Shown here one piece after another: positions 8,875 through 14,817 of a stretch of 18,167 bases of DNA (its first letter is position 1; each line of letters starts with the position of its first letter). Both the position numbers and the translations under genes were made by a program. Source of the DNA: an uncultured Sulfurovum sp. (GTDB lineage: Bacteria > Campylobacterota > Campylobacteria > Campylobacterales > Sulfurovaceae); assembly GCA_947311605.1 (NCBI GenBank), contig CAMZLC010000077.1, forward strand, positions 1 through 18,167, written 5' to 3'. Below the pieces are notes generated by a model. That model searched no databases. It was not told where the DNA came from and saw only the letters and a program-made list of their open reading frames with translations.

Positions 8875-8900
8875 TTGATTTAAGTCCATTTCGCTATTAT
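8875..8900 (+). promoter_or_regulatory. Candidate promoter of the rpmH cluster
   Basis: In the 86-base gap before rpmH a TATTAT (8895-8900) is preceded by TTGATT (8875-8880), but the 14-base spacer is short. This leaves a leader of about 45 bases. A small CGCA-TTTTG-TGCG inverted repeat (8913-8925) lies in the leader. The evidence is moderate to weak; many epsilonproteobacterial promoters lack a clear -35. Confidence 0.35.
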
Positions 8901-8950
8901 TCCAACCAATTACGCATTTTGTGCGATAGAAAACCCTTTTAGGACAAGTC

Positions 8951-9085
8951 ATGAAAAGAACATTTCAACCCCACAACACACCAAGAAAAAGAACGCACGG
9001 TTTTAGAACCAGAATGAAAACAAAAAATGGCAGAAAAGTCATCAATGCGAGAAGAGCCAAAGGCAGAAAAAGACTGGCGGTATAA
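8951..9085 (+). CDS. rpmH: 50S ribosomal protein L34
   Basis: A 44-residue, highly basic protein of the large ribosomal subunit. It starts MKRTFQPHNTPRKRTHGFRT and ends GRKRLAV, which is the L34 signature across bacteria, including the RTHGFR and KNGRKVINARRAKGRK blocks. The length of 44 is typical. ATG 8951 is preceded by TTAGGACAAGTC, whose AGGA serves as Shine-Dalgarno. It heads the conserved rpmH-rnpA-yidC cluster. Its last 59 bases also encode the N-terminal extension of rnpA in another frame. Confidence 0.97.
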   Translation: MKRTFQPHNTPRKRTHGFRTRMKTKNGRKVINARRAKGRKRLAV

Positions 9086-9428
9086 AATAGGCCATATAAA
9101 GTCATTCGACCGCATCAAGAGCACCAAAGCTTTTAATGCAGTTTATCGTAAAGCAGACAAGACATGGCATACGCCCAGTTTTGTTCTCTTCTATAAAAAA
9201 GACAGCAGGCAGGAAGTCGGTTTTGTCGCTAGTAAAAAACTGGGCAATGCCGTACATCGTAACCGTGCCAAGCGTCTCCTCCGTGCGCTTTTCATCTCTC
9301 ACAGCGACCACCTGAGATCAGGGCAATATATTTTAGTAGCCAAACCACCGCTACTGAAGACAAAATATGCCACACTCGCCCAAAACTTTCAAAATACACT
9401 CAAGAAGAGTCACACGCTGAAGCAGTAA
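9027..9428 (+). CDS. rnpA: Ribonuclease P protein component
   Basis: This small basic protein pairs with the RNase P RNA to mature the 5' ends of tRNAs. From the first in-frame ATG the product is 133 residues. The family core begins near residue 25 (SFDRIKSTKAFNAVYRK) and includes the RNR-type motif KKLGNAVHRNRAKRLLRALF near residue 70. The start is unusual: after the rpmH stop at 9085 there is no in-frame ATG, GTG or TTG before the core. The frame is closed upstream by TGA 9015-9017, so translation should begin at ATG 9027 or ATG 9045, both inside rpmH (overlaps of 59 or 41 bases). Neither has a strong Shine-Dalgarno, so coupling to rpmH translation is likely. The product identity is firm; the start is uncertain. 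Confidence 0.9.
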   Translation: MAEKSSMREEPKAEKDWRYKIGHIKSFDRIKSTKAFNAVYRKADKTWHTPSFVLFYKKDSRQEVGFVASKKLGNAVHRNRAKRLLRALFISHSDHLRSGQYILVAKPPLLKTKYATLAQNFQNTLKKSHTLKQ

Positions 9429-9474
9429 TATCGCATACCTGTTTGTTATTGGCATCTTGTAATCAAAATGATTG

Positions 9475-9480
9475 TATAAT
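9475..9480 (+). promoter_or_regulatory. Candidate -10 box of an internal yidC promoter
   Basis: TATAAT at 9475-9480 lies in the 92-base gap between rnpA and yidC. The best upstream element, TTGGCA at 9449-9454, is 20 bases away, which is longer than the usual spacer. It predicts a transcript start near 9487 and a leader of about 34 bases before yidC. It may give yidC expression independent of the ribosomal operon. Only the -10 is convincing. Confidence 0.4.
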
Positions 9481-9520
9481 CCCTGACTTTAATACCACTA
9501 CAAATCAAAAGGTTTTTATT

Positions 9521-11152
9521 TTGGAACAACAAGATCTTCATAAAAGATTATTACTGGCACTTGTACTCTCTTTTGTGGTGCTACTTGGCTTTAACTACCT
9601 CATGCCAAAGCCACCCCAGCAGAATGAATCCAATAGGACAAAAGCAGTAGCAGGGGCAGCGTCAACACCTGTTGCAACAAGCAGTAATGCTGCGCCAAAA
9701 TCGCTCTCTGTCGCAACGGCCGAAACGGCTGCAGTCAAACAGCCTAAAGCACCAGGCACTGCAGGAAAAAGTGAAACACTCTCCATCATCACAGCAAAGA
9801 ACTATATCATTAAAATTGATAAACTTGGACGCATCAGCAGCACACAATTACTGAAAGAAAAGTACAGAGATGAAGAAGGAAACTATCTGGAGCTTTTTGA
9901 CCCGGCCAGGACACTACCTCTGGAGTTGAGATTTTCAGACAGCACTGTCAATGCTGAGGCATTCCAAGTGCCTTATACTGCCTCTGCAGACAAGATTTCC
10001 GTGGGAGACAGAGCCCAAACCCTGATCTTGACGCAAACTCTTTCAGGTATCACTGTTGTCAAGAAGCTTACTTTTTATGCGGACGGTCATTATGATATCG
10101 ACCTTTCGACCAGCAAAAAAGCAACATTCTTCCTGACACCGGGTCGCAGACCCGAAACAGACCACTCTATGTATATGATTGTCAGGGGTGCATTGGTGCG
10201 TGATACCGAGGGCATATTGACGACAGTAGAAGACGGTAAGGCGGAAAAAGCAGAAGTGGTGGATCACGCAACGATCGTCTCCTCTTTTGATCGTTATGAT
10301 GCTTCACTCTTCTATAATTTCGATACACCGATGCACGCGACCATCAGTGTGGACGCTGGAGACAAGCCTCTGCCTTTTGTCAAGGGCACCCAGGCATTGA
10401 GCCTACACGGTTACGTAGGCCCCAAAGAGTGGCGTACCTTTGAAGCCATTCATCCTGATCTGGTAAACAATATCGAATTTGGCTGGTTTACCTTCCTCTC
10501 CAAACCTTTTTTCAGAGTAATGTTGTGGATACATGATTTTGTAGGCAACTGGGGCTGGGCGATTATTCTCTTTACACTGCTGGTCAAGCTGATCCTCTTC
10601 CCTCTCTCCTACAAGGGCATGATGTCCATGAATAAGATGCGTGATCTTGCCCCCAAGATGAAAGAGCTCAAAGAAAAATACGGCAAAGACCCTGCCAAGA
10701 TGAACCAGCAGACCATGGCGATGTACAAAAAGCACGGCGCCAATCCTATGGGCGGATGTCTGCCTATGCTGCTACAGATCCCGGTCTTTTTTGCTCTCTA
10801 TCGCGTCCTGCTCAATGCAGATGAATTACAGGGTGCGCCATGGATAGGCTGGATCGTAGACCTGTCTGACAAGGATCCCTCCTACATCCTTCCTGTGCTG
10901 ATGGGTGTCTCTATGTTCTTCCAGCAGAAGATCACGCCCAACACGATGACAGACCCGATGCAGAAGAAAATTTTCCAGTGGTTCCCAGTGATCATGACCT
11001 TCTTCTTCTTGACCTTCCCTGCAGGTTTGGTACTCTACTGGCTGACCAACAACCTGCTCTCTATCGCACAGCAGTATTTCATCAATGTCTCCTATGAAAA
11101 ATACAAAAACACTATGAAGCATCTTCATAGCGCTGGCAAAGAAAAGGAGTAA
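9521..11152 (+). CDS. yidC: Membrane protein insertase YidC
   Basis: A 543-residue inner-membrane insertase that works alone or with SecYEG. The start is TTG 9521: it gives EQQDLHKRLLLALVLSFVVL, the expected N-terminal membrane anchor, and AAAGG lies eight bases upstream. The frame is open further upstream, but that segment looks non-coding. Residues about 30-85 are a Pro/Ala/Thr-rich linker, residues about 90-320 form the large periplasmic beta domain, and the conserved insertase core runs from about residue 344. In the core the charged groove residue is Lys356 (LLVKLILFPLSYKG), where E. coli has Arg. The KYGKDPAKMNQQ hairpin, HGANPMGGCLPMLLQIPVFFALY and the later GLVLYWLTNNLLSIAQQ complete it. 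The stop codon is two bases before the next ATG, with AAGGAG at 11145-11150 serving jag. Confidence 0.96.
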   Translation: MEQQDLHKRLLLALVLSFVVLLGFNYLMPKPPQQNESNRTKAVAGAASTPVATSSNAAPKSLSVATAETAAVKQPKAPGTAGKSETLSIITAKNYIIKIDKLGRISSTQLLKEKYRDEEGNYLELFDPARTLPLELRFSDSTVNAEAFQVPYTASADKISVGDRAQTLILTQTLSGITVVKKLTFYADGHYDIDLSTSKKATFFLTPGRRPETDHSMYMIVRGALVRDTEGILTTVEDGKAEKAEVVDHATIVSSFDRYDASLFYNFDTPMHATISVDAGDKPLPFVKGTQALSLHGYVGPKEWRTFEAIHPDLVNNIEFGWFTFLSKPFFRVMLWIHDFVGNWGWAIILFTLLVKLILFPLSYKGMMSMNKMRDLAPKMKELKEKYGKDPAKMNQQTMAMYKKHGANPMGGCLPMLLQIPVFFALYRVLLNADELQGAPWIGWIVDLSDKDPSYILPVLMGVSMFFQQKITPNTMTDPMQKKIFQWFPVIMTFFFLTFPAGLVLYWLTNNLLSIAQQYFINVSYEKYKNTMKHLHSAGKEKE

Positions 11153-11154
11153 GT

Positions 11155-12015
11155 ATGAAAAGGATCGAAGCAAAAACACTGGAAGCTGCCTATGCTTTGG
11201 CAGCAGAGGCCTTTGGATGCTCTCTTACCGAGTTGGACTGTGAAATTGTTCAGCATGCCTCTTCTGGCTTTCTAGGACTCTTCTCCAAGTCGGCGATTAT
11301 CGTGGTCGCACCCAAGCAGGCAAACGAACCAGCCAAGCCAACACGAAAAAAACAGGAAGCGAAGCCACAAAAAACCACTAAAGTCTCCAAAAAGCCAGAG
11401 AGTACGCAGGAACCTATAGCGGAAAGCATAGATCCTGCTCCTGGAAAAACGGAGCCAGTAACAGACAAGCACACGGCTGCGCAGGAAACCGTACTGGAGA
11501 GCTTTTTCGATGAGAAAGAAGAAGCTGAAGACCAAAGTAGTGTAGAAGTTGCAGCAGATATCTCGCTTCAAGAAGAGATCGAAAAGGAGCTCAAAGCGTT
11601 GATCACACTGAGCTGTTTTGATATTGATGTCGTAGAGGTGGATGTAATTGAAAATACAGCCTATATCTTTATGGACGGTAAGGATGCTGCCTTGCTGATC
11701 GGCAAAGAGGGGTATCGCTATAATGCACTCTCTTATTTGATATCCAATTGGTTACACAACAAACATTCGCTCTATATCAAACTGGAGATTGCACAGTTTT
11801 TGGCTTCACAGCAGGAGATGATCCGCAGCTATATGGAGCCTGTGATCGAGCATATAGAGCAGGAGGGCTGGGGAAGAACAAGAGCGCTAGACGGCATATT
11901 GGTGCAGATCGCACTGGAGCAGCTTCGAGAAGCGTTTCCCAATAAATACGTAGCGATCAAGCGAACACGCAGTGGCGAGCGCTATGTGCTTATTAATGAG
12001 TTCAACAAGCGATGA
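11155..12015 (+). CDS. jag: Jag/KhpB-like RNA-binding protein
   Basis: A 286-residue cytoplasmic RNA-binding protein of the Jag/KhpB/EloR family, regularly encoded after yidC and linked in other bacteria to cell-wall growth and division control. The Jag_N domain spans residues 1-55, with SGFLGLFSKSA. A Lys/Pro/Glu/Gln-rich linker covers about 56-140. A KH domain with the GKEG loop at 183-186 (LLIGKEGYRYNAL) follows, and the C-terminal R3H-like region covers about 225-286. The Arg-xxx-His signature of R3H is not present: the matching stretch reads DGILVQIALEQL. The start ATG 11155 lies two bases after the yidC stop. TGA overlaps the mnmE ATG (ATGA), so the two are translationally coupled. Identity is strong from domain order and neighbours. 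Confidence 0.92.
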   Translation: MKRIEAKTLEAAYALAAEAFGCSLTELDCEIVQHASSGFLGLFSKSAIIVVAPKQANEPAKPTRKKQEAKPQKTTKVSKKPESTQEPIAESIDPAPGKTEPVTDKHTAAQETVLESFFDEKEEAEDQSSVEVAADISLQEEIEKELKALITLSCFDIDVVEVDVIENTAYIFMDGKDAALLIGKEGYRYNALSYLISNWLHNKHSLYIKLEIAQFLASQQEMIRSYMEPVIEHIEQEGWGRTRALDGILVQIALEQLREAFPNKYVAIKRTRSGERYVLINEFNKR

Positions 12016-13355
12016 TGTCTGAGACTATCGTTGCGATTGCTACTGCCAGCGGTGTCTCCTCTATCTCTATCATACGCCTCAGCGGCAAGGAGGCACTCTC
12101 TATCGCTAGGCATATTGCGCCTCAAGCCTCCTTTAGACCTCGCTACAGTGACCTCACCTCTCTTTATAATGCCTCCAGTGTATTGATCGATCATGCTTTG
12201 GTGGTCTACTTTCAAAACCCTCACAGCTTCACGGGAGAGGATATCGTCGAGTTTCAATGTCATGGAGGGATTGTGGTGGCAGAGGAGATACTGGATGCTG
12301 CGATACACCATGGAGCTAGGCTGGCAGAGCCAGGAGAGTTCAGTAAACGCGCATTTCTCAATGGCAAGATCGATCTCTCCGAAGCAGAGGCGATCGCCAA
12401 ACTTATCGAAGCCAAAAGTGTAGATGCGGCCAAAATACTGGCCAGACAGCTCAAGGGAGAGCTGGGACGCTTCGTAGAGGAGAGTAGGGAGGCACTCCTG
12501 AAAGCCTTGGCGTACTCTGAAGTGATGATCGATTATGCCGAGGACGAAATGCCGGAGGATATCTTGCTGCAGCTTTCGGGACAGCTCGGGAGTATGGCCG
12601 AAGCCATGACCGATATCGTAGAGAGCAGCAGACGAAGGCGTGGGCTGATCGAGGGCTTTCGTGTCGCGATCATCGGCAAACCCAATGTAGGGAAGAGTTC
12701 GCTGCTGAATGCGCTTTTGAGTTATGACAGAGCGATCGTCAGCGATATGGCAGGTACGACACGGGATACGATCGAAGAGCAGGTGCGTATCGGCTCTCAT
12801 GTGATTCGTCTGATCGATACAGCAGGGATCAGGGAAGCCAATGATCAGATCGAGCGCATCGGAGTAGAGCGTTCGATGAGATCGGTAGCGGAGTCTGATG
12901 TGGTGATAGCACTTTTTGATGGCAGTATGCCATGGGATGAAGAGGATCAAGGGATCATGGATATCCTCAAAGCCAATCAAGACAAGGAGTGTATCGTTGC
13001 GGTCAACAAAAGTGATCTGGAGAGGGTACTGGTACTGCCGTCACTCTCTGCATGGAATCCGATGGAGATCAGCGCCAAACAGCAGTTTCAAAACCTCACC
13101 AAAGCATTGCAGGAACGCCTGGACAGTATAGGTGAGAGCGATGCGCTTATGCTTATTTCTGCCAGACAGATAGAGGCGGTGGAGCGTTGTACGGAGGAGA
13201 TATCACTGGCACAGGAGCCCCTGAAAAAAGAGGAACTTGAGTTTTTCAGCTACCATTTGCAAGAAGCAGTGAAACATATAGGAACGATCACACGTCCTTA
13301 TGACAATGAAGAGATCTTGGACAAAATGTTTGGCGAGTTTTGTCTGGGTAAGTAG
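12012..13355 (+). CDS. mnmE: tRNA uridine-5-carboxymethylaminomethyl(34) synthesis GTPase MnmE
   Basis: This 447-residue potassium-activated GTPase works with MnmG to modify the wobble uridine U34 of certain tRNAs. The N-terminal folate-binding domain begins ETIVAIATASGVSSISIIRL. It is followed by a helical domain into which the G domain is inserted: the P-loop GKPNVGKSS at residues 222-230, GTTRD of the switch region, DTAG at 269-272 and NKSD at 332-335. The protein ends in FCLGK, the conserved FCxGK terminus with the catalytic-site Cys. It starts at ATG 12012, overlapping the jag stop by 4 nt; a second ATG at 12015 is possible. The length matches the family (about 450). It is the last gene of the rpmH-rnpA-yidC-jag-mnmE run. 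Confidence 0.96.
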   Translation: MMSETIVAIATASGVSSISIIRLSGKEALSIARHIAPQASFRPRYSDLTSLYNASSVLIDHALVVYFQNPHSFTGEDIVEFQCHGGIVVAEEILDAAIHHGARLAEPGEFSKRAFLNGKIDLSEAEAIAKLIEAKSVDAAKILARQLKGELGRFVEESREALLKALAYSEVMIDYAEDEMPEDILLQLSGQLGSMAEAMTDIVESSRRRRGLIEGFRVAIIGKPNVGKSSLLNALLSYDRAIVSDMAGTTRDTIEEQVRIGSHVIRLIDTAGIREANDQIERIGVERSMRSVAESDVVIALFDGSMPWDEEDQGIMDILKANQDKECIVAVNKSDLERVLVLPSLSAWNPMEISAKQQFQNLTKALQERLDSIGESDALMLISARQIEAVERCTEEISLAQEPLKKEELEFFSYHLQEAVKHIGTITRPYDNEEILDKMFGEFCLGK

Positions 13356-13382
13356 TGTGGTTGTTCATGCGATTTATCCTTA

Positions 13383-13412
13383 GAGACATACTTAAGCCTA
13401 CTGTTGTATAAT
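13383..13412 (+). promoter_or_regulatory. Candidate promoter of the lipoprotein gene
   Basis: TATAAT at 13407-13412 is preceded with an 18-base spacer by GAGACA at 13383-13388 (4 of 6 matches to TTGACA). It lies in the 92-base gap after mnmE and predicts an AT-rich leader of about 30 bases. The GGGGGAG ribosome binding site at 13434-13440 then precedes GTG 13448. No terminator for the upstream operon was seen in this gap. Confidence 0.5.
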
Positions 13413-13447
13413 ATGCATAAATATTAATATAGAGGGGGAGAGATATC

Positions 13448-14023
13448 GTGCGAAAAATCTATTATATCGCTGTCTGGATTATCACAGCCTTGATGCTGAG
13501 CGGCTGTATTCACAGGGAACTGATTATAGCTGGACCCAACAATCAACCTTCAGAAGAGAAAAATACATCACAAGGGCAGACAACAGAAAATACGATCATC
13601 CCAAGAATTTCTTTTCCCGAAGATGAATACAAGCGGCTGTCAAAAAGCGGAAACGCTACGGTCAAAGGGAGCATTTATCTTTCAGATGCCTATGGCAAAA
13701 AAACCTATGGCAAGCAGACCAGGCTCTATCTCAATCCTGTCACAAGCTATTCCAGGCAATGGTACAACGAGAGTTATATTGGCGGATACAAGATGGCAAA
13801 AGCAGACAAAAGGCTCTATAATTATCTTAAATTTACCGCCTCCAATGCACAGGGAAAGTTTGCTTTTTATGGTGTGCCAAGCGGCACCTATTATGTCATA
13901 GGTGTAGTCAAGTGCGGCAAGGAGTGTGGCTATGATGCTCCACGCAATATCCGTATCGCCAAAGAGGTGACCGTTTCGGGTTCGGATACCGTGGCCGTGG
14001 ATCTGGGGAAAATGATCGACTAA
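13448..14023 (+). CDS. Lipoprotein of unknown function with carboxypeptidase-regulatory-like fold
   Basis: A predicted 191-residue lipoprotein. The signal peptide of 19 residues ends in the lipobox LSG-Cys20, so it should be lipid-anchored after export. A short polar linker (about 21-60) precedes a beta-rich region. The stretches NATVKGSIYLSD near residue 67 and AQGKFAFYGVPSGTYYVIGV near residue 134 look like a carboxypeptidase-regulatory-like/transthyretin-type beta sandwich. A Cys pair sits close together in VKCGKECGYD. GTG 13448 is the start because a strong GGGGGAG lies seven bases upstream and the signal peptide follows directly. The gene has its own promoter candidate and ends on dut, whose stop overlaps it on the other strand. 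I do not recognise a specific family. The fold call is tentative, the lipoprotein call firm. Confidence 0.8.
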   Translation: MRKIYYIAVWIITALMLSGCIHRELIIAGPNNQPSEEKNTSQGQTTENTIIPRISFPEDEYKRLSKSGNATVKGSIYLSDAYGKKTYGKQTRLYLNPVTSYSRQWYNESYIGGYKMAKADKRLYNYLKFTASNAQGKFAFYGVPSGTYYVIGVVKCGKECGYDAPRNIRIAKEVTVSGSDTVAVDLGKMID

Positions 14024-14700
14024 ATGGCAGGATATGCCGCTTCGAGTGCACTGTAGAGTGCTTCGGGTGTGATGCCCGTGTCCTGCTCCAGTATCTCCTG
14101 CATGACAACATTGTCTTCTCTGTCTTCCCATATTTTGATATAGCGCCCCTCTTTGTATCCATGATCCTGACGAAAACGGTTGAGTATATTTTTGCCGATA
14201 TAGAGCTGATAGAGGCTGTCGAGTGTCAGGCCGGAGAGCCTGGCTACGGCGAAAAATTTGGCGATCAGCGTCTCGACAGGCTCATTGCAAAAGAGTGAAC
14301 GCAGGAAATCTTCGACGGTTTCTATCTCATGATAGCAGTCACCATCGGAGCCTCTTCTGCCCTCTTTGAATGCCGTGTAGGCGGGAGTTTTTGAGATGAC
14401 CAGTGCCAGTGCCTCTCTATCGCCTCTCTCTTCGATCCTATAGAGCCTCAATGACTCACTCAGGACAAAATGCCAAATATCCACGGCTTCGATCTTGATA
14501 TTTTCATAATCCGGAGAGGCATCGATATTTTTCCAGTGTTTCCAGGGGTAGGATTCGATCAGCTCTGCAGCCTCCAAATAGATGCATCTGCGCCAGTCTA
14601 TTTTTTTCCCGTTTTTTGTCATGCCGTTTTCCCAGCCCTCTCCATTGGTGTTATCATTGAGCTGCTGCTGGAGGTCGAGCATAGTGCTAAGTTTTTTCAT
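14020..14700 (-). CDS. dut: Dimeric all-alpha dUTPase (dUTP diphosphatase)
   Basis: A 226-residue cytosolic enzyme that hydrolyses dUTP to dUMP and pyrophosphate, keeping uracil out of DNA and feeding dTMP synthesis. It belongs to the all-alpha, dimeric NTP-pyrophosphatase group found in Campylobacter, kinetoplastids and some phages, and not to the common trimeric beta type. Metal-binding acids follow the ExxE...ExxD pattern: Glu43 and Glu46 in LEAAELIES, Glu71 and Asp74 in EAVDIWHF. The substrate-binding ending GYKEGRYIKIW lies near residue 185. The chosen start is ATG 14700 (MKKLSTMLDLQQQLND). A frame extension to ATG 14736 exists, but a TGCTACAAT extended -10 falls inside it. The length is close to the Campylobacter enzyme. 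It is divergent from recQ and convergent with the lipoprotein gene. Confidence 0.9.
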   Translation of the reverse strand: MKKLSTMLDLQQQLNDNTNGEGWENGMTKNGKKIDWRRCIYLEAAELIESYPWKHWKNIDASPDYENIKIEAVDIWHFVLSESLRLYRIEERGDREALALVISKTPAYTAFKEGRRGSDGDCYHEIETVEDFLRSLFCNEPVETLIAKFFAVARLSGLTLDSLYQLYIGKNILNRFRQDHGYKEGRYIKIWEDREDNVVMQEILEQDTGITPEALYSALEAAYPAI

Positions 14701-14726
14701 GGGTACGCCTGCTTCTTTTTTTTGAA

Positions 14727-14735
14727 ATTGTAGCA
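14727..14735 (-). promoter_or_regulatory. Extended -10 promoter of dut
   Basis: Read on the - strand, bases 14735 to 14727 are TGCTACAAT, an extended -10 (TGnTACAAT). No -35 match is needed or seen. The predicted start near 14720 gives a leader of about 20 bases to ATG 14700 and argues against the longer reading frame that begins at 14736. Confidence 0.45.
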
Positions 14736-14805
14736 TATGGCTCTCTTGTAGGAACTAAAATATGACAATTTGCCATTATTTCTACCCAAACAGGGAGCTT
14801 TCGGC

Positions 14806-14811
14806 TATACT
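14806..14811 (+). promoter_or_regulatory. Candidate -10 of recQ, close to the start codon
   Basis: TATACT at 14806-14811 ends only six bases before the recQ ATG at 14818. Transcription from it would begin at or next to the A of the start codon. No convincing -35 with normal spacing was found. It could be fortuitous. Confidence 0.3.
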
Positions 14812-14817
14812 TGCACC

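Noticed and set aside
8913..8925. CGCA-TTTTG-TGCG inverted repeat in the rpmH leader as a regulatory hairpin.
   Set aside because: Four base pairs is too little to claim a functional structure.
9443..9520. An upstream extension of yidC beginning MLLASCNQNDC, resembling a lipoprotein signal.
   Set aside because: It precedes the true family start EQQDLHKRLL and overlaps the -10 box TATAAT. No ribosome binding site supports it, and YidC proteins begin with the membrane anchor directly.
12012..12980. Long open frame on the - strand (11982-12980) opposite mnmE.
   Set aside because: mnmE on the + strand has all G-domain motifs. The antisense frame has no recognisable motif and unusual composition, so it is a shadow.
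14701..14736. Longer dut start at ATG 14736.
   Set aside because: The extra 12 residues are not typical of the family, and the extended -10 TGCTACAAT lies inside that segment.
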